From Microbacterium sp. Gd 4-13 (GTDB lineage Bacteria > Actinomycetota > Actinomycetes > Actinomycetales > Microbacteriaceae): a stretch of DNA of 64,000 bases. Both the position numbers and the translations under genes were made by a program. The stretch covers positions 124,001 through 188,000 of the forward strand of contig NZ_QEIJ01000005.1 in assembly GCF_003095395.1 (NCBI RefSeq), written 5' to 3'. The stretch's first letter is position 1, and each line of letters begins with the position of its first letter. The notes under the pieces are model-generated. The model was given only the letters and a program-made list of their open reading frames with translations, was not told the DNA's origin and ran no database searches. This document shows, piece by piece, positions 36,661 to 45,036 of this stretch.

Positions 36661-37828
36661 GCGCGAGAACCTCCCGTCCGGCGCGGGCGTCGGCGATGAG
36701 CCGGGCCGCGAGCGGTGCGACGGCGTCGAGTCCGCCGAGGTCGATGCCGGTACGCGTCGCGCGGTCACCGACCCGACGGGCGAAGAAGTCCTCGATCGCC
36801 CGCGCGTCGGCCTCGGAGGGGGAGAAGGTCTCGATCGCACCGGCACGGGCGAGCGCGACGGCCCGGAGGCGTTGCTCGTCTCGACGATCGACCCGGGGCA
36901 CGACGAGGATCGGAGTATCCGTGCTCATCACCTCGCACACCGTGTTGTAGCCGCCCATCGCCACGACGGCCGCCGCTCGTCGCGCGAGTCCGAGGACGTC
37001 GGGCACCGACTCCACGACCTCCGTGCGTTCTGTCGCGGCGGCACGCACGGACGCCCGGTCGCTCTCGGGCATCTGAGGACCGACGACGACGAGGTGCCGG
37101 AACCCGGCGGGCACCGCCGCTCGCGCCGCCTCCCGCGCGATGCCCGCTCCGTCGCATCCGCCCCCGACCGTGGTGAGCACGAACGGGTCTTCCACCTCGA
37201 CGGGGGCGGCATCGCGGCCGTGGGCCAGGTAGCCGGTGTGGGTGACCAGGTCGTGCAGACCGCGAGGGAGCTCGCCGCTCGCGGTGATGTCGTGGACGGT
37301 GGGGTCGCCGTAGACCCAGATCGCATCGAAGTGCTCGCGGACCGCTGCGGCACCGCCCAGCGCCCGCCACTCGGCACGGGCCACCGCGGGGCGGTCGAGC
37401 ACGTCACGCAGTCCGAGCACCGTCGCACAGGAGGGCCGCTGGGCTCTCAGCTGCCGCAGAGCCTTGTCGAGTTCGCGGTGCACCCCGAACGGGTGGCGGT
37501 CCACGACGAGGAGATCCGGACCGAACTCCTTCAGCACCGCCGCCACGACCGCCGAACGCATCGCCGTCACCCGGTCGATGCCGGCGGCGAGGTGTCGGGA
37601 ACGATACCCGCCCTCGCCCACGGTGACGCTGGGAAGCACCACCCAGTCCCATCCGGCAGGAGCCGCAAACCCCGTGGCCGACGCCTGACCGGTCAGGAGC
37701 ACGCCGGTGACCTGCTCGCCGGTCAGTGCGGGGAGCGACCGTGAGAGCGCGTGGGCGATGGCGAGGTTGCGCCGAACATGGCCGAGGCCGACGGAATCGT
37801 GCGACGACAGAGCGATGCGGAGGACCAT
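36650..37828 (-). CDS. GT28-like glycosyltransferase, first gene of the operon
   Basis: A 392-residue protein of the MurG/GT28-like fold. The opening ALSSHDSVGLGHVRRNLAIAHAL matches a predicted-glycosyltransferase family in which GHVRR is invariant; the C-terminal donor part has VLTTVGGGCDG and AVVAMGGYNTVCEVMSTDTPILVVPRV. GGAGAG precedes the ATG. It is the first gene after the control region holding copy B of the 28-bp sequence. The GMDxNxxxE-like GGYNTVCE loop is the usual nucleotide-sugar contact. Donor and acceptor unknown. Confidence 0.82.
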   Translation of the reverse strand: MVLRIALSSHDSVGLGHVRRNLAIAHALSRSLPALTGEQVTGVLLTGQASATGFAAPAGWDWVVLPSVTVGEGGYRSRHLAAGIDRVTAMRSAVVAAVLKEFGPDLLVVDRHPFGVHRELDKALRQLRAQRPSCATVLGLRDVLDRPAVARAEWRALGGAAAVREHFDAIWVYGDPTVHDITASGELPRGLHDLVTHTGYLAHGRDAAPVEVEDPFVLTTVGGGCDGAGIAREAARAAVPAGFRHLVVVGPQMPESDRASVRAAATERTEVVESVPDVLGLARRAAAVVAMGGYNTVCEVMSTDTPILVVPRVDRRDEQRLRAVALARAGAIETFSPSEADARAIEDFFARRVGDRATRTGIDLGGLDAVAPLAARLIADARAGREVLAHAV

Positions 37829-37914
37829 GACGTTCTCTCCCGGGGAGTGCGGCGCGGATGGACCGCGGCGGCGGGTGGCCGCAAGACAACGATCGCGGCG
37901 CCCGCTAAGCCCCC

Positions 37915-37942
37915 CGTGAGACGTCTACGAGAGCGTTCTTAG
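37915..37942 (-). promoter_or_regulatory. Shared 28-bp operator-like sequence, copy B
   Basis: Read on the minus strand it begins CTAAGAACGCTCTC and lies 114 bases before the first glycosyltransferase gene, in the same orientation to its target as copy A (27994-28021) is to the acidic-protein gene. 23 of 28 positions match copy A. Confidence 0.6.
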
Positions 37943-37956
37943 AAAGACGAACGCCC

Positions 37957-37985
37957 CCGCACGCCCGAGTGTTCGCGGCGTGCGG
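37957..37985 (-). terminator. Hairpin after the SRPBCC gene
   Basis: A perfect 9-bp stem, CCGCACGCC (37957-37965) with GGCGTGCGG (37977-37985) and an 11-base loop, 18 bases beyond the stop codon on the minus strand. Confidence 0.6.
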
Positions 37986-38002
37986 TCGACTCGAGGCCCC
38001 GG

Positions 38003-38464
38003 TCAGCCGTGCACCGCGGACTGCCCCAGGTGCGTGACGAGTTCGTCGAGAGCGCTCGCCCAGCCGTCGTAGAAGCTGTCATCGCCGGCCATGCCGTCCA
38101 CGCCGCGCAGGTCGAAGGTGAGGCGGGTCAGGTCGCCCGCCGACGCGATGGTGACGGTGACGACGGGGGTCGCGTCGGGATCGGCACCCGGCTCGCCCCA
38201 GGTGAAGACGAGGCGCTCCTGCGGCACGACCTCGCGGTAGACGCCACCGGTGGGGGACTCCTCGCCGGAGGCGTCATCGACCATCGTGTAGGCGTAGCGA
38301 CCGCCCTTCTTCGCGTCGATGGTCACCGTCTCGCGCGGTGTGGTCATGCCGACCGGGTGCCACCACTGGGCGGCGTCGTCGGCGTCGGTCCACGCGTTCC
38401 AGATCTGCTCGGGGGTCGCGTCGAGCAGTCGTTCGATGGTGAAACCGCGGGAGGAATCGATCAT
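38003..38464 (-). CDS. SRPBCC (AHSA1-like) domain protein
   Basis: A 153-residue START/Bet v1-fold protein of the activator-of-Hsp90 type (AHSA1). It begins FTIERLLDATPEQIWNAWTDADDAAQWWHP, with later marks GGRYAYTMVDDASGE and ERLVFTWGEPG; the end LTRLTFDLRGVDGMAG and HLGQSAVHG closes the fold. Such proteins bind hydrophobic ligands; many sit beside an ArsR regulator, but none is found here. AAGGAG precedes the ATG. The 169 bases upstream hold a repeated CGTCGCGGTTCG but no gene that I can support. Confidence 0.85.
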   Translation of the reverse strand: MIDSSRGFTIERLLDATPEQIWNAWTDADDAAQWWHPVGMTTPRETVTIDAKKGGRYAYTMVDDASGEESPTGGVYREVVPQERLVFTWGEPGADPDATPVVTVTIASAGDLTRLTFDLRGVDGMAGDDSFYDGWASALDELVTHLGQSAVHG

Positions 38465-38633
38465 GGGTGTGCTCCTTGCCTGCCGCGGCGCGCGTCGTCG
38501 CGGTTCGAGCACGGTACGTCGCGGTTCGCGTTGCGTCGAGGCGGTTGCGCGCACAGCCGATCGGCGGTGTCGAGTCGGCAGCAGCTCATCGACGCAGCCA
38601 CCGGGCTCGTCCAGAACGATCAGGGGGTCGTCG

Positions 38634-39254
38634 CTACGGCACCGCCGTGAAACTCCCCTGAGCGACCCGCGGCTGCCAGGTCGCGAGAACGGCCGCGGCA
38701 GCATCCAGGCTCTCGGCGGCGGCCTCGTCGTCGGCGCGCGCCTGAGCCAGTGCAGCCAGCACGAGAGAAGAGCAGGTGACGGCGAGCGTGCGCTGAGACG
38801 CGCCGTCGAGGTCGGGTCGCCGCGCGGCGACACCCGCGCGCACGGCGCCGCGGATCTCGTCGGTGTACTCGGCGATGATCACGCGGACGCCCTCGTCTTC
38901 GCTCGCCAGCGGTGTGCACGCCGCGTTCACCAGCAGACACCCCGATCTCGCCGAGGATGAGGGAGAGGTGATCTCGGCGCGGAGCGCACCCAGGTAGCGC
39001 TCCAGTGCGTCGGGGGCGGGGTCGTTCTGCCGCAGCGCCGCGAGGCGGGGGCGGGCGACATGCGCGAGGTAGTCGACGACGACCGCCTCGAACAGCCCCC
39101 GCTTGCTCCCGAACGCGTGGTAGAGGCTCGACCGCTTCAAAGAGGTCGCCTCCTCCAGCTCGCCGATCCCCGCTTCGGCGTACCCGCGCGACCAGAACAG
39201 GTCGCGCGCCGAGCGCACCACCTCGTCGTGATCGAACGTTCGCTGTCGTCCCAT
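38634..39254 (-). CDS. TetR-family transcriptional regulator
   Basis: A 206-residue repressor with helix-turn-helix TFDHDEVVRSARDLFWSRGYAEAGIGELEEATSLKRSSLYHAF (residues 6-49; parts quoted with the recognition helix near LKRSSLYHAFG). The C-terminal domain has a Cys in ARSGCLLVNAACT, and cysteine-based sensing as in NemR-type regulators is possible. GGAGGG precedes the ATG. It is divergent from a quinone oxidoreductase gene, with an inverted-repeat operator between, so it probably represses that gene and responds to electrophiles or quinones. Confidence 0.88.
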   Translation of the reverse strand: MGRQRTFDHDEVVRSARDLFWSRGYAEAGIGELEEATSLKRSSLYHAFGSKRGLFEAVVVDYLAHVARPRLAALRQNDPAPDALERYLGALRAEITSPSSSARSGCLLVNAACTPLASEDEGVRVIIAEYTDEIRGAVRAGVAARRPDLDGASQRTLAVTCSSLVLAALAQARADDEAAAESLDAAAAVLATWQPRVAQGSFTAVP

Positions 39255-39271
39255 CGGATTCCCTCCGTCGG

Positions 39272-39296
39272 GGTCTATATTAGACCGATCGTTACA
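39272..39296. promoter_or_regulatory. TetR operator between regulator and quinone oxidoreductase
   Basis: GGTCTA (39272-39277), three bases, TAGACC (39281-39286) form a perfect palindrome. Continuing right, TAGACCGATCGTTACA resembles a NemR-type box, TAGACCG with its imperfect complement. It lies between the two divergent starts. Confidence 0.65.
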
Positions 39297-39317
39297 CAAT
39301 TTCGGAAGGACATCCCC

Positions 39318-40295
39318 ATGCGCGCGATCACCCACCACGAGTTCGGCGACCCGGCGGCAGTGCTCACGGTCGAAGACGTTGAGACCCCCACCCCCGGCGA
39401 CGGAGAGGTGCGCATCCGCACGCTGCTCTCCCCCATCCACAACCACGACCTCTGGACGATCCGCGGCACCTACGGCTACAAGCCCGCTCTTCCGGCCCCC
39501 GCCGGAACCGAGGCCGTCGGCGTCGTGGAAGAGGTGGGCTCCGGGGTCGAGTCCCTGAAGGTGGGCCAGCGCGTCGCCACGGGCGGCACTCTCGGGGTCT
39601 GGGCCGAGCAGTTCATCGCCCGCGCGGAGGGTCTCGTCCCCGTCGCCGACGGCCTCCCCGACGACGCCGCCGCCCAGCTCGTGTCGATGCCGTTCAGCGC
39701 GATCAGCCTGCTGGAGTTCCTCGACCTGAAGCCGGGCGACTGGATCGTGCAGAACGCCGCGAACGGCGCCGTCGGTCGCATGGTCGCCCAGATCGGCGCC
39801 GCGCGCGGCATCAACGTGGTGGGCCTCGTGCGCCGCGCGTCGGGCGTGCAAGAACTCGAGGATCAGGGCATCTCGCGCATCGTCGCGGTCGACAGCGAGG
39901 GCTGGCAGCAGCGCGTCGCCGACCTCACCGGCGGCGCCGACATCGTGGCCGGCGTCGACTCCGTCGGCGGGCGGTCGAGCGGCGACGTGCTCTCGCTCCT
40001 CGCCGAAGGAGCGACCCTCGTCGCGTTCGGCGCGATGGACAGCCCGACGATGGAGCTCGCCTCGGGCGACGTCATTTTCAAGCAGGCCACGGTGAAGGGC
40101 TTCTGGGGCAGCAAGGTGTCGGCGAGCATGGATGCGGCGACGCGCACCGAACTCTTCGGCGAGCTCTCGCGGCACCTGTCGTCGGGGGTGCTGACGCTTC
40201 CCGTCGCATCGATCCACGGGTTCGACGATGTCGCGGCGGCCGTCACCGCCTCCGGCGAAGCGGGCCGCGTCGGCAAGGTGCTCCTGCGCCCCTGA
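39318..40295 (+). CDS. Zinc-independent MDR family oxidoreductase (quinone oxidoreductase-like)
   Basis: A 325-residue medium-chain dehydrogenase/reductase. It has the N-terminal GroES-like fold (GTEAVGVVEEVGSGVESLKVGQRVA) and the NADPH-binding loop NAANGAVGRMVAQIGAARGINVVGLV, a variant of AxxGxxG. Cysteines of a structural zinc loop are absent, as in quinone oxidoreductases and enoyl-reductase-like members. It probably reduces quinones or enals with NADPH. GGAAGGA precedes the ATG. Repression by the divergent TetR regulator is likely. Confidence 0.86.
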   Translation: MRAITHHEFGDPAAVLTVEDVETPTPGDGEVRIRTLLSPIHNHDLWTIRGTYGYKPALPAPAGTEAVGVVEEVGSGVESLKVGQRVATGGTLGVWAEQFIARAEGLVPVADGLPDDAAAQLVSMPFSAISLLEFLDLKPGDWIVQNAANGAVGRMVAQIGAARGINVVGLVRRASGVQELEDQGISRIVAVDSEGWQQRVADLTGGADIVAGVDSVGGRSSGDVLSLLAEGATLVAFGAMDSPTMELASGDVIFKQATVKGFWGSKVSASMDAATRTELFGELSRHLSSGVLTLPVASIHGFDDVAAAVTASGEAGRVGKVLLRP

Positions 40296-40303
40296 CCGGT
40301 CTC

Positions 40304-40339
40304 GGGCCGGTCGTCGCGTCACCTCGCGGCGCCCGGCCC
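40304..40339. terminator. Convergent hairpin between oxidoreductase and Nudix genes
   Basis: Arms 40304-40318 and 40325-40339 pair at 13 of 15 positions around a 6-base loop. Confidence 0.65.
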
Positions 40340-40818
40340 TACTCGGCGGCGAGCTCGACCATCGTCGCAAGCGCCTCGAGGGCCGGTCGCTGGCCCTTCA
40401 CGAGGCGCTCGCGCGCCTCATCGATCGCGACCCACTCGGCCCGGTCTACCTCGGGGAACCGTGCGGTCGCTCCCGACCGCGGGGGCCACTCCATCTCGAA
40501 CTCGCCGAAAGTGAATCCGGATGCGTCGAAGCCTGCGCCGTCCGCGACGAACACCACGACGCGCTTGCCCGACGAGTACGCGAATGTACCCAGTTCGGCA
40601 TAGTCGGCCGACGGCGCATCGACGCCGAGCTCTTCGCGGAACTCGCGGCGCGCAGCATCCATCGCCGACTCGTCGTCGGGATCGAACTCGCCCTTCGGGA
40701 TCGACCAGGCGGCGGCATCCTTCGAGGCCCAGAACGGGCCTCCCATGTGGGCGATGAGCACCTGCACCCCGCCGCCGTCGAGGCGGTACAGCAGGATGCC
40801 GGCGCTCATCGCCACCAT
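40339..40818 (-). CDS. Nudix hydrolase
   Basis: A 159-residue pyrophosphohydrolase. The Nudix box is present: PKGEFDPDDESAMDAARREFREELGV, with all acidic residues of G-x5-E-x7-REUxEExGU (shown in parts: KGEFDPDDE, REFREELG). MSAGILLYRLDGGGVQVLIAHMGGP at the start and WSIPKGE mark the subgroup that includes (di)nucleoside polyphosphate and RNA 5'-end-type hydrolases. It follows the aldo/keto reductase gene after nine bases, with TGAGG at the stop of that gene as its ribosome site. A start at the second ATG (40809) is also possible. Confidence 0.88.
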   Translation of the reverse strand: MVAMSAGILLYRLDGGGVQVLIAHMGGPFWASKDAAAWSIPKGEFDPDDESAMDAARREFREELGVDAPSADYAELGTFAYSSGKRVVVFVADGAGFDASGFTFGEFEMEWPPRSGATARFPEVDRAEWVAIDEARERLVKGQRPALEALATMVELAAE

Positions 40819-40827
40819 GGGCGGGCC

Positions 40828-41841
<1,014 letters not shown>

Positions 41842-41948
41842 GCGTCAACGCTACTGGCGTCCGCGGGCGCCGGCTCCGGGTTGCGCCGACGGTATCGAGG
41901 ATGCGTCAACCACCCCCGTTCGCAGGCGCGCCTCGGTAGCGTTCCCTC
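41842..41948. promoter_or_regulatory. Two divergent leaderless promoters
   Basis: TAGCGT on the minus strand at 41848-41853 is six bases from the reductase ATG; TAGCGT on the plus strand at 41937-41942 is six bases from the GTG at 41949. The same hexamer and the same gap occur in both directions. Confidence 0.65.
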
Positions 41949-43034
41949 GTGAGCACCTCTCCGACCCGCGCTCGGATGACCGGGCAGATGCGCGCGGCGC
42001 GCACCCTCGTGGCGCCCTCGCGCGTGCTGCTGGCGGCGAAGACCGCGGGCGCCGCCGTCCTCGCCTGGTACCTCGCGCCGCTCATCCCCTTCGCCGCCGA
42101 CGAGTACTCGTACTACGCACCGCTCGGGGTCGTCGTGAGCATGTATCCGACGCTGGCCGATTCTGCGCGCTCGAGCGTGCAGACGGTGCTGGGCCTGGCG
42201 ATCGGCATCGGTTTCGGTCTCGTCGCGGTCGGTCTCGACGCCGCCGGGGTGCCGGCCGCGGTCGCCCTCGCCGGCATCGTCGCGATCGGAGTGCTGCTGG
42301 GCGGCGCACGCGCCCTCGGCCCCGGGCGGGAGTGGATCGTCATGGCGGCGCTGTTCGTGCTGCTGATCGGCGGGAGGGGCGACCCCGACCAGTTCTCGGT
42401 GTCGTACCTCGTCACGATGGCGTTCGGGATCGTGGTCGGTGTCGCGGTGAACGTCCTCATCGCACCCCCGGTGTTCCTGCCGTACGCCTCCCGACGGCTC
42501 AGCGAACTCCGCGACACCCTCGCCGCACGGCTGGACGAGATGGCCGACGCCGTCGGTGCAGGAGGCGTCGACCACGACGCCCTGGCCGCGTCGATGAGCG
42601 AGCTGTCGACGATGCTCCTGACCGTCGCCGACGAGGTGCGCGAGGCCGACCGCAGCCTGCGGGGCAACCCGAGGGGCCGCCGCCAGGCGGCCGCCCAGGA
42701 GGAGAACACGCGTCGCTTGCGCGCGCTCGAGCACGTGACGTTCTTCGCACGCGACCTGGCCGACATCCTCGGCCGCATCCCCCCGGCGAGCGCCCCGCTG
42801 CGAGGCGACGCGCGCGCGCTGCTCGCCGAGGCGGTGCGCGCGTGCCGCGACGTCGTCGCCACCGCGCCGGGTGACCGCGACACCACGGCGCTCATCGAGA
42901 CCGCCGGCGCGGCGGTCGAGGGCTACCTCGCGTCGCTGGAGCCCGTCGACACCGGCATCGCCGAGCTGGCGGAGACCGTGACCGCGGGGGTCAGCCTTCG
43001 CCGCATGATCGACGCCTGCCGACCGTTCGCCTGA
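41949..43034 (+). CDS. FUSC/aromatic-acid-exporter-like membrane protein
   Basis: A 361-residue integral membrane protein. About six hydrophobic segments in residues 28-180 are followed by a long soluble helical part (LSELRDTLAARLDEMADAV, VADEVREADRSLRG), the layout of the FUSC/ArAE family (YccS-, AaeB-like half). Pumps of this kind may export aromatic acids or other organic anions. The start is a GTG with no ribosome binding site, next to a -10 box. It converges with the ABC-2 permease gene, nine bases between stops. Confidence 0.8.
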   Translation: MSTSPTRARMTGQMRAARTLVAPSRVLLAAKTAGAAVLAWYLAPLIPFAADEYSYYAPLGVVVSMYPTLADSARSSVQTVLGLAIGIGFGLVAVGLDAAGVPAAVALAGIVAIGVLLGGARALGPGREWIVMAALFVLLIGGRGDPDQFSVSYLVTMAFGIVVGVAVNVLIAPPVFLPYASRRLSELRDTLAARLDEMADAVGAGGVDHDALAASMSELSTMLLTVADEVREADRSLRGNPRGRRQAAAQEENTRRLRALEHVTFFARDLADILGRIPPASAPLRGDARALLAEAVRACRDVVATAPGDRDTTALIETAGAAVEGYLASLEPVDTGIAELAETVTAGVSLRRMIDACRPFA

Positions 43035-43043
43035 GGCAGAGGC

Positions 43044-43898
43044 CTAGCTGTCCTTGCGGATCCAGCGGAAGGTGATGCGCACGAGGATCAGGCCGACCAC
43101 GAGCCAGATGAGCGTCACCCCCAGCGTGAGTCCGTGCTGCCACGTGCCGCCCGGCTCGTCGGCGGCGAACACCTCGGGCAGGAAGACCGATCGCATCCCC
43201 TGAGCCAGCCACTTCAAGGGGAAGATGCTCGCGACGTTCTGCAGCCACTCCGGCAGCACCGAGAACTGGATGAAGATGCCCGAGATGAACTGCAGCACCA
43301 GCACGATCGGGATGACGACCGCCGAGGCGCTGCGCCCGGTGCGCGGGAGGGCGCTGAGGCCGATGCCGAGGATCGCGCACGTGGTGACCCCGAGCAGGAA
43401 CACCCACGCGAAGGTCAGCCACCGTTGCGGGTCGGTCGGCAGCGCGACACCGAAGAAGATCCCGGCGATCGCGATGAGGAGCGCGGCCTGCAGGAATCCG
43501 GTGACGAGCACCTGGCCGAGCTTGCCCATGAAGTACGACACCGGTGACAGCGGCGTCCCGCCGAGACGCTTGAGCGACCCGTCGCTGCGCTCCATCGCGA
43601 TGTCGATCGCGAGGTTCTGCAGGCCCGAGAGCAGCAGACCAGCCGCGAGCATGCCCGGCAGGTAGTACGCGGCCGAAGAGATCTCGCCGTCGGGCGGCCC
43701 GAAGGTCGCCGAGCTGAAGGCCACCGCGAAGATGAGCAGGAACATCACGGGGAACAGGAACGTGAAGAAGACCGAGTCGCCCTGCCGGAAGTACGAGCGC
43801 ACCTCGTAGGCGACGCGCGAGAGCCCGAGGCGCAGGGTGCGCCCCAATCCGAACGAGCCGACGCCGGAGCGGTTCGGACTCGAGAGCGCCGCGCTCAT
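43044..43898 (-). CDS. ABC-2 type transporter permease
   Basis: A 284-residue ABC-2 membrane protein with about six hydrophobic segments and the conserved parts VAYEVRSYFRQGDSVFFTFLFPVMFLL and MERSDGSLKRLGGTPLSPVSYFMGKL, near the middle. It pairs with the ATPase gene just upstream, whose stop overlaps its start by four bases. Such pairs export drugs, lipids or glycans; the substrate is not evident. The end is close to the converging FUSC-type gene. Confidence 0.88.
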   Translation of the reverse strand: MSAALSSPNRSGVGSFGLGRTLRLGLSRVAYEVRSYFRQGDSVFFTFLFPVMFLLIFAVAFSSATFGPPDGEISSAAYYLPGMLAAGLLLSGLQNLAIDIAMERSDGSLKRLGGTPLSPVSYFMGKLGQVLVTGFLQAALLIAIAGIFFGVALPTDPQRWLTFAWVFLLGVTTCAILGIGLSALPRTGRSASAVVIPIVLVLQFISGIFIQFSVLPEWLQNVASIFPLKWLAQGMRSVFLPEVFAADEPGGTWQHGLTLGVTLIWLVVGLILVRITFRWIRKDS

Positions 43899-44767
43899 GC
43901 CGCGACCTCCTCGGTCGATGCGGCCGCCGGATCGACGAACGAGAGGTAGATGTCCTCGAGGCTCGGGCGCACCACCTCGAGATTCTCGGGTTCGCGCCCC
44001 GACGCGGCCACGAGCCGCGTGACGAACTCGCCGGGGCTCGACGTCCGCTCCTGGTGCACGACACCGTCGTGGCGCCAGCGCACCACCGGCACACGCGACG
44101 CGGGCCCGCCGAGCTCGTCGATCGGCCCGATCGAGGCCAGTTCGCCGCCGACGAGGATGGCCGCGCGCTGCGACAGCTCGGCCGCTTCGTCGAGGTAGTG
44201 CGTGGTGAGGAGGATCGTGGTGCCCTCCCCCTGCAGCCCTCGGATGAGATCCCAGAACTGCCGCCGCGCCTCGGGGTCGAAGCCGGTCGTGGGCTCGTCG
44301 AGGAAGAGCAGATCGGGCTGCCCGATGATGCCGAGCGCAACGTCGACACGTCGACGCTGGCCGCCCGAGAGCTTGCGGACGGGTGTCTTGGCCTTCTCGG
44401 TCAGACCGACCGCGGCGATCACCTCATCGACACGGCGGGCGCGCGGATAGAAACCCGCGAAGTGCGTGAGCAGTTCCTTCACCGAGGCGGTCGGGGCCTC
44501 GCCGGTGTTCTGCAGCACGATCCCCAGGCGGGATTTCCACTCGAGCGTGGCGTGGTGGGGGTCGACGCCGAGCACCGACACCGTTCCGCCGCTGCGATCG
44601 CGATACCCCTCGAGGATCTCGATGGCGGTGCTCTTGCCCGCCCCGTTCGGGCCGAGCAGCGCGAAGGTCTCGCCTCGATGGATCTCGAAGCTGATCCCCT
44701 TGAGCGCCTGGAACCCCCCGCGATAGGTCTTGGTGAGGCCGGACACCTCGACGACGGATTCGGTCAT
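43895..44767 (-). CDS. ABC transporter ATP-binding protein (DrrA-like)
   Basis: A 290-residue ATPase. Walker A is LLGPNGAGKSTAIEILEG near residue 45, the signature is VRKLSGGQRRRVDVALGI and Walker B is LLFLDEPTTGFDPEARRQFWDLI, with the His switch in LLTTHYLDEAAELSQR. After the core a C-terminal domain of about 70 residues ends LEDIYLSFV, as in DrrA-like exporters. It is coupled to the ABC-2 permease. Drug or lipid export is likely but not specific. Confidence 0.9.
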   Translation of the reverse strand: MTESVVEVSGLTKTYRGGFQALKGISFEIHRGETFALLGPNGAGKSTAIEILEGYRDRSGGTVSVLGVDPHHATLEWKSRLGIVLQNTGEAPTASVKELLTHFAGFYPRARRVDEVIAAVGLTEKAKTPVRKLSGGQRRRVDVALGIIGQPDLLFLDEPTTGFDPEARRQFWDLIRGLQGEGTTILLTTHYLDEAAELSQRAAILVGGELASIGPIDELGGPASRVPVVRWRHDGVVHQERTSSPGEFVTRLVAASGREPENLEVVRPSLEDIYLSFVDPAAASTEEVAA

Positions 44768-44865
44768 GTCTTCGAGAATGCCCTGAACGGATGCTGCGCA
44801 CCACTCTCACGGCCAGGTCCGCAGCATCCGTTGCCCTGCCGAGCCGACGCCGGCACGCATCCGGC

Positions 44866-44930
44866 GTAGGAGAAGCCGCCGGCGTAGGCCGCTCCGCCGC
44901 CGATCGGCCTACCCTCGCGCCATCTCCTAC
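44866..44930. terminator. Four-block hairpin downstream of rlmN
   Basis: Arms 44866-44891 and 44905-44930 pair at about 20 of 26 positions around a 13-base loop. GTAGG occurs at 44866 and 44884 (18 apart), CCTAC at the mirror sites. It lies beyond rlmN and before the ABC-ATPase gene on the minus strand. Confidence 0.65.
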
Positions 44931-45025
44931 CCCCGCGACGCCACGAGGTCGGCGAGCGCGCCGTTCGGCACCGCCAGCGCGGTCTTCGCGCGCTCGGAGG
45001 CAAGGTCGACCCCCGCGGTGCGCAC
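44927..45025 (-). pseudogene. Possible remnant of a DUF429 gene (N-terminal 32 codons)
   Basis: A 32-codon frame from a GTG at 45025 to a TAG. It reads VRTAGVDLASERAKTALAV and ends LADLVASRG. The start resembles that of DUF429 proteins (RNase-H-like fold), which begin with a TAGVDLA-type strand and a TALAV-type second strand, but the remaining 200 or so residues are missing. It starts 12 bases after rlmN on the same strand and ends at the hairpin. It may be a decayed gene or a chance match. Confidence 0.35.
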
Positions 45026-45036
45026 CGAAGAAGAGG

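Noticed and set aside
38465..38633. A minus-strand phrase reading DPLIVLDEPGGCVDEL upstream of the SRPBCC gene, like an ABC Walker B
   Set aside because: It has no other ATPase motif on either side and is only about 16 residues; most likely chance.
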